Shown here: positions 23,519 through 33,714 of the stretch, in pieces
Layout: every line of letters starts with the position of its first letter
Numbering within the stretch: position 1 is the first letter of the stretch
Assembly: GCF_019279795.1 (NCBI RefSeq)
Contig: NC_056749.1
Location: forward strand, 580,128,006-580,192,005
Direction of reading: 5' to 3'
Origin: Protopterus annectens
Lineage: Eukaryota; Chordata; Ceratodontiformes; Protopteridae
DNA length: 64,000 nucleotides
Translations under genes and position numbers: made by a program
Notes under the pieces: model-generated
The model's input: only the letters and a program-made list of their open reading frames with translations
Told to the model about the DNA's origin: nothing
The model's database searches: none

Positions 23519-23786
23519 CTTCCAAAACAAATGCTCCAAGCAGCACACAGCAGATAGTCACTTCTGGTATTCAGCAGTTCAAACACGAAGTCTTAATAGA
23601 AAATAAATTTTTTTATTGCACGGCTGAACGAACTGGTGAGCACTTTCACAAATCTTACATTTGCTTCATCAGACCATAATAACTTACAAAACACATTGAT
23701 TTAAATATCAAAGCCACTCTAAATCATTTTAAAAAAATAACCAATCCATTGTCCCTATTCTTCATGATGTCATTAATAACAGTAAA
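23519..23786 (-). repeat. PLE inverted terminal repeat, left
   Basis: Reverse complement of 25330-25587 with a few substitutions and small indels. Shared landmarks are GGAGCATTTGTTTTGGAAG at the outer edge, the hammerhead in the middle and TGGATTGGTTATTTTT near the inner edge. Confidence 0.9.
23630..23680 (-). ncRNA. hammerhead ribozyme motif, left PLE end (sense)
   Basis: Minus strand: stem I TGGT, CTGATGA (23672-23666), one A, stem II GCAAAT with ATTTGT, GAAA (23647-23644), GTGC and TC at the cleavage site, then ACCA closing stem I. It differs from the right copy by GTGC for GCGC. Confidence 0.75.
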
Positions 23787-24116
23787 TAAAAAAGAAAAAG
23801 CAGTAGTTAAAGGCACATGCTACAAATTATAACATTTCTAAAAATGTAATAGGAATTAATAAATAAAGAAAATATATACTTCAGAACATCAAAGCATGAA
23901 ATGTATAAGAAATGTAAATGTCAATGTGCTTCTCCTATCAGTACAATCATTTTAACAATTACTTATTCTTGAGTTTGGGTGTAATTGCTATATGATCTTT
24001 CACCCTTGCCCTAAATGTGCCTTCAAGTTGACAATCCATTTTAGTTCCTTCTCTTCTGTTACACTGGTTATATTTAACATCCTGTCCTCATCCCTAACTA
24101 TCTCTAATACACTAAA

Positions 24117-24425
24117 TCAAAACTGATGGTCCATTCCTTTATCTAGCATGTGCTTTGCTATAGCACTATATGTATGCCCCTTCCTCATACAATAGATGTG
24201 GTCCCTCATACATTCCCTCAAACGTCTATTTGTTTTTCCTCTGTAGAAGGATTTGCAACATATACAAGCAAGATATACCAGATTTTTGATGTTACAATCT
24301 GCATCAACTTTAATGTCATACTTCCTCTTTGTATCAGGATGCTCAAATATAATCTCTTCTGATATGTACATGCAAAAATTACAATTGTTGCATTTCTTCG
24401 TCCCTCTACCATAGGACTGCCTCAT
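24117..24425 (-). pseudogene. PLE GIY-YIG endonuclease remnant
   Basis: Shows KKCNNCNFCMYI (Cys cluster), DCNIKNLVYLACICCKSFYRGKTNRRLRE split around the active site, and DHIYCMRKGHTYSAIAKHML. The YIG motif reads YRG, with Arg where a small or hydrophobic residue is usual, and the C-terminal block is lost at a stop. The fragment is 102 residues, about two-thirds of the domain. Confidence 0.75.
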
Positions 24426-24920
24426 CTTCTTCAGGTATAACCTCTAAATACTAAACCTGCCTCTGCCTAAAACCATCCTATAATGAATGAATGGCACAAG
24501 TTCAGCCATTTGTCCATCAGCTCGCAATATATGCTAATTTTATATGCTAATAGATCTTATCTTATCTAGTCATATTATGTATATGAGCTACATTATTATG
24601 CTGCTATTATTACATTATTATGCTTTCAGGTTGATATTATACTAATAATAAGGACGCCTTTTATCCCTCCTAAGGTTCCTTGGTTCGGTCACATACCATC
24701 ATAATATCTTTCTTCTTCTTCTTCTTGAAAAAAATACCCCCTATTCAAAAAAAAAAAATCACTATCTCTATCAGTTAAGCCTTGAACATTGAACATTGTT
24801 TTTCCCTTCAAAAAAACATTGTTGACATGCTGATTGATGATGCTGCTTCCTATATACATACATAAGTAGCACGTTGACATTCTTTCTTGAATTTCTTAGT
24901 GTGAAACAAACCATCATCTC

Positions 24921-25196
24921 CTAATGTAACTCTGATATCCAAAAGTCAATATTTTTATCAGAGTGATTCCCCGTAAACCTTACAAAGGTGCTACTTGCAT
25001 TTAAATAATCTATATATGCATGTAAACAGGACTCATCTCCTTTCCATAACAAAAAGAGGTAATCGACAAAGCATAGATAAAATTTCAATGATTGCACAGC
25101 AAGATGATGTTTAAAGATTACATCTGTTTGCCATTCAGCCATCACCATGCTGGCGTAGCTGTTGGCACATGGTGTGCCCATAGCTAGGCCAGACAA
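24921..25196 (-). pseudogene. PLE RT fragment with broken catalytic motif
   Basis: Contains MSGLAMGTPCANSYASMVMAEW (motif B), CFVDYLFLLWKG (motif C) and AYIDYLNASSTFVRFT. In motif C the second catalytic Asp is Tyr (VDY instead of a DD pair), so the RT is inactive. Motif A and the N-terminal half are absent, so most of the element body has been deleted between the inverted ends. Confidence 0.8.
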
Positions 25197-25329
25197 TTGT
25201 ATATATAGTATTTCCCATCAAACATAAATGCATTACTCTCCAAAACAAGCTCTAATAAGTAGCATAAAAAATCAATCTGCTTCTCCTCATATGCATTCTT
25301 ATATAACAAAAAACTTCTACTAATACTAA

Positions 25330-25587
25330 AAAATTATTAATGACATGAAGAATGGGTACAATGGATTGGTTATTTTTAAAATGATTAAGAGTGGCTTGAT
25401 ATTTAAATCAATGTGTTTTGTAAATTATTATGGTCTGATGAAGCAAATGTAAGATTTGTGAAAGCGCTCACCAGTTCGTTCAGCTGTGCAATAAAATTTT
25501 TATTTTCTATTAAGACATCGTGTTTGGAATGCTGAATACCAGCAGTGACTATCTGCTGTGTGCTGCTTGGAGCATTTGTTTTGGAAG
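25330..25587 (+). repeat. PLE inverted terminal repeat, right
   Basis: Partner of 23519-23786. It is followed by a 64-bp unpaired tail (25588-25651) and then the target duplication at 25652-25666. Confidence 0.9.
25428..25476 (+). ncRNA. hammerhead ribozyme motif, right PLE end (antisense)
   Basis: Stem I TGGT (25431-25434), CTGATGA (25435-25441), one A, stem II GCAAAT-GTAAG-ATTTGT, GAAA (25460-25463), GCGC, TC at the cleavage site, ACCA (25470-25473). This is the best-preserved copy with full core and pairing, followed by GCAATAAAA. Confidence 0.8.
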
Positions 25588-25651
25588 TATTTGCATTTTT
25601 TGTGCTTCAGCAGTGATTGTCAAGAAGTGGAGGTTCTGTTGTATCTCCTTC

Positions 25652-25666
25652 AAACATTTCACAATA
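25652..25666 (+). repeat. 15-bp target-site duplication, right
   Basis: AAACATTTCACAATA; partner of 23504-23518. Confidence 0.8.
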
Positions 25667-26651
25667 TAAATTACATGTTATATAGTAAAACATTTTCAGT
25701 GATTGCTGTATGTGATACAGATACTAAAGTAAACAAGCTATGGGATTCAATAAACTCCATGTAGGCTTCTCATGAAGCCTAGACAGAGTTTACATGCTTG
25801 TGTGGTGAATAGCAGTGCTAATTACGTACTCATGCTGTGCACCGCATTTAAACATAAACAAGCAACAGTGTTGCTGGCCAGGAAACCATGTAAAACAACA
25901 TAAATTACAAGCCTGCAGAGTATTCTGAAATTCCATTCCTGGCATTCTGTACAAACATATTGTAAATGATCTGTTAGGGTACATGGGCTGCCATTTAAAG
26001 TAAACAGTCAGGGGAAGTGTGTCTATTGTATAGGGGCACACAGATGAATTGCAGGAATGAACAAAGGGAAAGAAAACAGGTGAAACATCATAATGTACAG
26101 CAGATGAGGGCATGTAAATTGAAGACAGTTGTAGCAGGAACACTAATCACATTTCAACATGGTACAGTACAGACTTCACGGTGAAAATGTATATTATGGG
26201 ACTGTCAGACAAGGTGGCATAACAGTAGAGAATATGTCTTTGTGAGATAAGCATCCTGACATGAGCAATGGAGAGAACATCTATCAGGGATGTTATATAC
26301 AATTAGTGTTGGGTACATAATATGAAGCTGTGCAAACAGATTTCCTGAATATGAGTGTAATGTCAGCAGCAGTTTCCAACAAGTAGAACACAGTTACTGG
26401 CTCATGGCCAACAGTAAAAGAAGCCAGCATAATCATGGACAATATAAGAATAATACCACCAGTAATCCCATGTCTCTGACACAACATATGTGATTCTGAG
26501 TGATCATAGATGGCTCTGCATGAACACATTTGTACAACTATTATGACATGTCAGCAATCAATGAGGGTAATCAAACACACCATCCTGACACTGTAACATC
26601 TGCTGGAGGTATTTTGAAGGAACACTGCTGCACCTGCATGTGACAGTATAA
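25667..26651. other. gene-less stretch, nothing recognised
   Basis: No coding similarity. The minus frames 25790-26143 and 26293-26529 show no domain. Confidence 0.35.
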
Positions 26652-26695
26652 TCACTACAAGCTAGATGACTGGTGTGCATATGTATATGTATATG

Positions 26696-26757
<62 letters not shown>

Positions 26758-26851
26758 TATACATATTTAATAGAGTGGAAGCACTTTGTAATTATGTAGA
26801 GCATTACTTGTTCTCCAGGTGGTCACTACAAGCTAGATGACTGGTGTGCAT
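26652..26851 (+). repeat. Harbinger transposase scrap between short direct repeats
   Basis: CACTACAAGCTAGATGACTG starts 26652 and again 26824 (about 28 bp shared in all). Between them are a (TA)n run (about 26701-26750) and 26764-26822. The latter matches 32606-32664 inside the Harbinger transposase (shared AATTATGTAGAGCAT, GTTCTCCAGGTGG). It looks like a rearranged scrap of the same transposon family. Confidence 0.6.
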
Positions 26852-26855
26852 GGTA

Positions 26856-26863
26856 TGTATATA

Positions 26864-26897
<34 letters not shown>

Positions 26898-26940
26898 CAC
26901 ATATACACACATATATACATCTATACACACACACACATAA

Positions 26941-26986
<46 letters not shown>

Positions 26987-26987
26987 C
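26856..26987 (+). repeat. (TA)n, (AC)n and (GA)n simple-repeat cluster
   Basis: Alternating TA and AC tracts end in about ten GA repeats. Open frames here (Tyr-Ile repeats) are artefacts. Confidence 0.9.
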
Positions 26988-28149
26988 ACAACCCATACTG
27001 TCATGAATGCAACCCTTGCCATCAGTGTTGTCAAACAGCTATGTATGTACTATGTGCATTACCGGAACCGGTATCACACATGCATCGGGTGTAACACCTT
27101 GATGGGTGTTCCACACCGTCAGACAGTAATGTTTATGCAACAAAAAGAATACCTAGGTATGGCCAATAAAACATGTGACAGCTCACTGTGGCCAAGGTCT
27201 TACACTTTAGGTACATATCACTGGAAGATGTATAGGGAGGTACGTGAATAAGGGTGCATTCTGCTCAGGTACTGGTGTGATGAAGGCTGTGAACTATGGA
27301 GGTATTATGGCCTTTGATGTGGATGTCCTGCACATAGCCAGTAGTTGTGTTACATACAAGGAAGTACACACCACAGTGGCCACATGCTGGTGTACGTTCC
27401 ACATGACATCTACCCCAGGACACAGGTCACATTCCAATTGGTCTGCTTATAGGATGTGATGTCTACATTATCCTTGGTTTGTGCATTTGTTTTCATAACA
27501 TAAATCCCCCCCCCATGTTTTTGTTTCATCTCATGTGTTGTCATGGCTGTGGCAGCAGTCTTTGGTGTGTGTTGATACTGTCTGTAGTATAGCAATATCA
27601 CAGATGGAGTCAATGACTGCCCATAATTTGTAGCCCTCCAGACATCTTATGTTTATGGCTACATCTGACAGTGTTGAGTGAATACCTCAGTGTGGATTTG
27701 TGTCAAATGCCTTGGCCTGGTCAAGTTCCACAGAATGATAGTGTTCTTATCATGCATGCTCTTGATGACTTCTTTCAGGACATCTAACAGATGTAAAAGC
27801 CATGTATGTAGCATTAACAACTCAAACATATCTTGTTGCACACAACCAAGATATTAGTGTCCATATAGAAAAGGTCTGTGACTTCTCACTATGAAAATAC
27901 AGGCCTTATAAACCATGCCATGATGTATTTGTGTAGACTGAAAGCTCTGTTACTGTAATTTGTATTGTACAAGATGAGGTAACGTGTCTGGCCTACAGGC
28001 CAGTCTCTCACCCTGCATTGATGGAAATACTGCACATCTGCAAATCAGCTATAGCTGATGACATCAGCAGTGTCTGGTAAGGAGAAAATACTAATAGCAG
28101 TATCGCACATGCTGATGGAAAATGCTCTCTCTCATGTCAAGCAAGTGCA

Positions 28150-28151
<2 letters not shown>
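26988..28151. other. gene-less stretch, nothing recognised
   Basis: Several short frames on both strands without recognisable domains. It may be part of the old Harbinger-containing block, but nothing shows it directly. Confidence 0.35.

Positions 28152-28232
<81 letters not shown>
28152..28232 (+). repeat. (CA)n microsatellite
   Basis: About 40 uninterrupted CA repeats. Confidence 0.95.
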
Positions 28233-28238
<6 letters not shown>

Positions 28239-28248
28239 GTTCTCACTG

Positions 28249-28755
28249 CAGTCAACTGAACATCTACCTAAATACACCAATTAGAGAACTCAGTACTTTA
28301 TGCAAGTGCCACAGCATAAGTCTGACGTTTACAAGGCTGTAGGACAACTTATGTTGGATGACATCGGAACTGGATGTTGGAGAGAAGATATTGGGAGGCC
28401 TGCATGAAATGGACTTGTAGGCATGTGCAAGTGTCAAAATACTGACAGTCCATGGGATTGGATTGTTAACTGTCAGATACACACTTATGTTCCTCTGGCT
28501 GGATAGACAGACAGACACATACACACACCTCTCAGTTGACTGAAGTGAGAAGTGAGCCCCCTACCTAAGTACATTGTCTAGAGAACTCAGTACTTTATGC
28601 AACTGCCACAGCACAAGTCTGAATTTTACAAAACTGCAGGACAACTTATGGTCTTATGGTGGATGTCATCAGCACTGGATGGTGGAATAAAGTAGTTGAG
28701 TGGCCTGCATGAAATGGATATGTAGGCATTTTCAACTGTCAATATATTTCAAATT
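28249..28755 (+). repeat. two ~200-bp imperfect direct repeats
   Basis: About 28265-28450 and 28570-28755 share AGAGAACTCAGTACTTTATG, a GCCACAGCA.AAGTCTGA block, AGGACAACTTATG and GGCCTGCATGAAATGGA. The offset is about 306 bp and each copy follows a short ACACAC run. Function unknown. Confidence 0.7.
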
Positions 28756-28759
28756 CTGT

Positions 28760-29990
28760 ATGTTATCAGACTGATGAGTGTTGAATGTGTAGTGTGTGGT
28801 GGTTGTATTCCAATGTGCAGGTGCATTTTAAGAGAAATCTTTACAAACTATATGCAAACAGGTGTCCACAATTCTGTAAGTATTTGAAAATCTGAATGTG
28901 TATTGTCATTCTAAAGATGTGCATGGCATATAACACATCTTTTATTATGTATTTATATAGTATAGTTATATATTTATGAACACGTACTGAGAGACCAAGG
29001 TTGCAGTGTATAGGGGAGATAATGCATGGCTGCAATGTAAATATGTGGCATTTTCTTAGATAGGGCCTTCATTTTTTATGTTTGCTTATGTAGTTTCATG
29101 GCATGAAGACTAAATGGACTAAATGTAATGCATGCTATTTTTTACTGGTGAGCAGTGTGTTTGTGCAATGGCTGGTAAATGTGTTTGCGCATACATGATA
29201 CATATTTCTACTGCTTTCTCTGTTTGTGCATAGATCAGCCGTGTGCAAATGTGAGAGTCATTGCTAAATGTATGAGAGTTAGTACTGACTGTATGAAACA
29301 CACCTATTGTTTAGCTGATTCTGTGGCAGCAGGTGTAAATGCATTAGCACATTCTTTTTTTGAGCTCAGATGATACAAGGTTTGAATCCAGGTGTATGTA
29401 ATACTTTTAAATAAGTAGTGGTAATGCACTGAAATTATACTTTACTTTTTTACTTTTTTCTATTTGATGTAGTACAACATGTTTAAGCAGCATTGCAGGT
29501 AAGAGACGTTCACCATCACTTGGCATTGGTGCACAATGCCAAACTCCACACAAACGTAGAGGTCAAAAATGAAGGGCTCCATTGTTTTTTTTTTTTTGTA
29601 CTTATGTGTGTTGTGTGTGATTCTATTTTTGGACTATAGTATAGGTTTTAAAATGAGGTAGATAGGAAAGTGGTGAAATACGGTCAAGCAGGGGGAAGAA
29701 CAAAGGGAAAGCAGTACAGGAATGTGCAGGAGGGACATAGGAAAGAACCATAGCTATCTATTTTTTAACAGTGTAAATGAAAAATATGTACAAAATATTA
29801 GCTGAACTTGGACTGTCAACCTCTACAAAGAAGGGTGATAACAATGCAATCATATTGTATAGCCAATTGGCCCAAATCAAGTGTGTTAAGAAGACACATA
29901 TGTGAAATGGAGAGCTATGTACTGGACAATATATATTTTTTTTTTTTGTGGGACAGGTGTCTATTTTTGTTTTTTAAACTTCAGTAAGAG
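28760..29990. other. gene-less stretch, nothing recognised
   Basis: AT-rich DNA with poly-T runs near 29588 and 29937. Short frames on both strands have no recognisable domain. Confidence 0.35.
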
Positions 29991-29999
29991 TGGAATGCT

Positions 30000-31310
30000 G
30001 AGAAAGGGATGTTGGTATTTCTGGGTCTGGTAAGTTGGGTAGGTGAGGAAGTGAAGTGTGGGACTCCTACCACCTGATGTCAGAGTATCAGCAGACTCTG
30101 ATGATGATGATGGCCAAACAGAGGCACAGTTGAGGGGTGCAGAGGTTGACTCTGACACTAAGGCTGGCATTCAGCCATACCCTGTAATTCCATCAGACAC
30201 AGCCAATAGACCTATGACAACCCATTACAGTGAGCCCTCAGATATTTGACAGGTGGAGGGTGAGACATGATCAGAGCAGTGTAGTTACTGCATCTTCAGG
30301 TCTACTTCAGAAAGACAAAATCGCAAACTCTCAAACACTCACGAGTGAATAATCAGAAAATTGAAAGTGGTATTTTGGGATCACAGTACAGTGAAGATAG
30401 GAATATTTGGCCTTTCCTCACTGTAGTACGATCTCGAAGTAGGAATATGTATTTAGTGGAGGGGGCACAGCCCCTCACAATACCAATTTCAAGTTTTTGA
30501 TTATTCACTCATGTGAGCATTCGAGAGTTTGTGTTTTTAGTTTTATGACATAGACCTGTGACTTCAGTGCCTGTTGACTCCAGCCATAGCCAAAGTGTGG
30601 GTGGGGTGCCATGCAGAAGGGTTGTCAGGCATGCTCGGAGGAGCCTGCTATCCATTTTCCATCTGATTCAAGTCTGTCTTCCCTTGCCACTCGATGTATG
30701 TTTAGTGCCATCATGGAGGTGCAGGCATATACCAACAGATCTTCCAAAGAAATGCTTAGGGTTGTAGATGTGGCACAGCTGACATGTGTGACTGCCTCCA
30801 CCATGTTGCTGATTCAATGGATCGGATAAATGACATGTTGGAATGGGTGGTGTCTGTGATGGAACGTCTGCTGAGAGGAGGATGACATCCATGTGGGTGT
30901 AGGTCAGCCACATCATCTGATGTTAGCCGATGTGGTCACACCTGATCATGCTCCCATAGTGGCACTACTTCCACTGCTCCATCAGTGGTTGAGGTGTCCA
31001 CAACCAGACATGGCAGGCCATGAGGTCATGGCCTGGGCATCCTTATGAGGGGAACTCATCTAGCAGACATCAGTCAAGTTCAGATAGCAGCAATGCTTCT
31101 GACCATGGGCTGGGCATGGACATGCCAGTGCAACTCCTGGCACAGCCAGTTCTTGTGGTTGGGTATGACAATGGTAAACTGCCACCTCTACCATGCGCTG
31201 CTCACACCTATCCAACATACGACGGCATAGCGCTAGAACAGAGCTTGGCTGTATTTCTGCAGACACACACACATCAATTTCACCTGGAGGGCCCATAGAG
31301 ACATAAACAC
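30000..31310 (+). pseudogene. possible Harbinger accessory (MYB/SANT-like) ORF remnant
   Basis: Plus-strand frames at 30058-30249 (acidic SADSDDDDGQTEAQLRG), 30558-30829 (SSKEMLRVVDVAQLT) and 31020-31298 form a broken low-complexity reading frame. It lies opposite and next to a Harbinger transposase. PIF/Harbinger elements encode a second, MYB-like DNA-binding protein in such a position. A helical segment and an acidic segment fit, but I cannot point to the three-helix MYB signature, so this is inference from context. A MITE-like insert (30298-30557) interrupts it. Confidence 0.35.
30298..30557. mobile_element. MITE-like element with ~80-bp inverted ends
   Basis: The left end AGGTCTA and the right end TAGACCT are complementary. 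Pairing continues for about 80 bases: CAAACTCTC with GAGAGTTTG, GTGAATAATCA with TGATTATTCAC, and TGGTATT with AATACCA. There is no coding. The core has CCTTTCCTCACTGTAGTAC and GGGGGCACAGCCCC, resembling the core of the element at 2048-2350. Target duplication not clear. Confidence 0.65.
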
Positions 31311-31457
31311 AACAGTTACATGGTTCAGCTGTGAAGCTTAAAGCTCAGTCTGTCTCACTGGCCATTTATTACTTTATCTGAATGTCTGCCTGCTTCTCTT
31401 TCTTACTCACACACACTCACTTACCTTTTGTTTCAGCCTAGGCTTCCTGCCCACAGA

Positions 31458-31458
<1 letters not shown>

Positions 31459-31509
<51 letters not shown>
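31459..31509 (+). repeat. (CA)n microsatellite
   Basis: About 25 CA repeats. Confidence 0.95.
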
Positions 31510-31512
<3 letters not shown>

Positions 31513-31514
31513 CA

Positions 31515-32150
31515 CCCTGTACAAGTGATGATAATTGTGCCATATCCTTGTTTTCTATCTTTTGGAATCAGGAATACATATGATTTATGTCTGATGGTCA
31601 GGGGGCATAGATGACTTGGTGCTTAGTATATCCGCATTTGTGTTATTTTGCTATCTTTTACTTTTGACATATTTTTGTCATAGAAAGTTAGACAGTTGAT
31701 AGAATCAAAACATTTTTTTTGCATCAGTATTTCTAATAATCTTCTGAGGGTTGTAAAGTCTAAAACTGAAATGTCTCTCATTACTTTCTAACTTCTCTCT
31801 TTAATAATTTTCCAGTAAAAAAATATGAGGCCAAACCGAGGACATATAGTGACCATTAGTACTTTTGTGAGGTATGAATATGTGAATCTTTGATGCTTGA
31901 TGCCGATTACTAAATAAAGGACACATGTATTCGTACAAGTCTCTGCTGTCACATGTTAAAATCATTGCTGTACAAATCACCCACCTTTTAATTATACATT
32001 ACCAAGTAACAACAAGCAAGGATATGACATTTATTTCTATTATTATACTATTCTAACACTATGGGTTCAACACTTACAGGTTAAACAGGAATTATGTAAT
32101 AATATGAATGAATAGCATATTGAGCATGCTTACATCTGCCTTCCCCACTG
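31515..32150. other. gene-less stretch, nothing recognised
   Basis: No coding similarity seen between the (CA)n run and the transposase. Confidence 0.35.
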
Positions 32151-32189
32151 ACTCCTTACCTGCATGTGGCTATGGTGACCTTACTATTG

Positions 32190-33130
32190 GTGGTAGGATG
32201 TGTGCCCCTTCACCTTGTTGATCCTGCTGAAGCTGCTTTCTTGGGATGATATGAAGCATTGCACAGTTGGTGAAGATGTGGATAGTACTGCAGGGCTTCC
32301 CCAGATGTATCTAGGCACCAGAACTGCAACTTCAGCAGCCCAAACACATGATCTATGATATTTCTGGTTTGAGCATGTGCCTCATTATAGCATTCTAAAG
32401 TGGATGTGTGTGCATTTCTGATGGGTGTCTTCAGCCACTGTTCCAGTCATAACCTGCATCCCCCATTGAATAACCATGTGCGATATTGCCCCTAGTGAAC
32501 ATCAGATATACCTGGGAGGTGTGACAGATATGTGAGTCATGGTAGCTGCCTGGGTTACCAACACACACACATTCAAGATGATTCCCTTAGCATTATACAT
32601 GACTTGGCAGTTAATAGAGTAGAAGCACTTTCTAATTATGTAGAGCATGACCTGTTCTCCAGGTGGTGTCTTGCTTTCTATATGTGTGCAATCTATGGCA
32701 CCCAGTACTTCATGATAGTGTGCCACCGGTTAGAAGTCCTGCATATGTGTGGCCCTGTCCTCAGGAGTATGGGGAATATATATGTGGCATATTGTAGCAT
32801 AGCATTCAGGAATTAATGGAGGATCCTGGATGCTGACGCCTGTGATATCCCCAGCATGTCCGCTAGTGGTATCTGAAAGGTTCCTGTAGCTAAAATTCTA
32901 AGTGCTACACATACCTTTGTCGCCACTGGTATGGGTTTCACTCAGTTTGCCTGGGTCTGAGTTGAGGATAACAGAGGTTGCACAGTTCCTGTAGTATCAT
33001 TCTATCTACCCTGTAGTGCTCTACAATTTCCACCACATGTAGATTGTTATAAGTTAACCAGGGTCTGAAAACTCTTCTTCTTGGAGGTGGTCTATTAGCA
33101 GCAGCAGCATAGACTTCAGCCTGTTGACAT
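32190..33130 (-). pseudogene. PIF/Harbinger transposase (HARBI1-like)
   Basis: Cut-and-paste DDE transposase. The minus strand opens with RRVFRPWLTYNNL and VEHYRVDRMILQELCNL (N-terminal helix-turn-helix region, about 33100-32985). It then has EVLGAIDCTHI (first catalytic Asp, near 32692), YSINCQVMYNAKG, MGDAGYDWN (second Asp, near 32455), and TRNIIDHVFGLLKLQFW (third acidic block, near 32360). The usual Glu of the IE..FG block is Asp. PRKQLQQDQQGE closes it. Several stops and frameshifts are present and only 32502-32726 is a sizeable open frame, so it is inactive. Terminal repeats were not located. Confidence 0.8.
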
Positions 33131-33710
33131 ACACATGAATTAAATCAACATTAGCCCCTAACATTTTTTTCTGTGCGGACTCCTTTCCATGGCTGTATTC
33201 CAGTAGGTTTAGGAATTTGCAGGGAAAACCAGCAATGAATCTACATGGTTGCTTTATAGCTTGTTGAATAGCTCCTCCATCTTAGATTGGTTGATTGGCA
33301 TACAATTCATATCTGGGATGGGAATAAAGATAAGACAAGAACATACAGCAATTAGTGTAAGTAGGAGCACAGGCTTTAATATCCACCCTAGAAGGGATAA
33401 CATTGCTTTTAGGTTAGGTAATGCCTATATGTGCAGCTGTCAGTGTGGGACAATTGTTCCTATTAGGAAGGTTAAACTTCATTATTTGAAGAGGTACATA
33501 GTTGTGTGCAATTGTTTTAATATATTATGAGGGTGTTCTGGGGGTATGCTTGTTTTTTTGCTTGAGGGTTTTCATTAAAACAAAAAATCTTGTAAAATGT
33601 GACATAGGTTCAAATGGAAATAACAAGAACAAACATTAGGGTCAGAAATAACAAAAAGGCTGGAAATAGATGTTTAAAAAAGCTGTTGTATATAATAGGT
33701 GGGAATAGTA
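33131..33710. other. gene-less stretch, nothing recognised
   Basis: Between the transposase and the first recognisable L1 endonuclease residues. The plus frame 33249-33530 has no known domain. Part may be L1 leader. Confidence 0.35.
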
Positions 33711-33714
33711 ACTT

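Larger units (their letters stand above)
23519..25651 (-). mobile_element. Penelope-like element with inverted ends and two hammerheads
   Basis: The element is bounded by a perfect 15-bp duplication. Its ends are ~265-bp inverted repeats (23519-23786 and 25330-25587), over 90% identical by eye, and the right one is followed by a 64-bp tail without a left partner. The coding remnant reads on the minus strand, with RT near 25196-24921 and GIY-YIG at 24425-24117. The hammerhead in the left end is in the sense of the coding region, while the one in the right end is antisense. PLEs are known to carry terminal repeats in direct or inverted arrangement. Confidence 0.85.

Noticed and set aside
24395..24440. 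Minus-strand CTGAAGAAG as another hammerhead
   Set aside because: It lies just upstream of and runs into the GIY-YIG reading frame, and has no GAAA or stem partners.
28048..28070. CTGATGACATCAG as a hammerhead core
   Set aside because: It is a short palindrome without the GAAA box or flanking stems.
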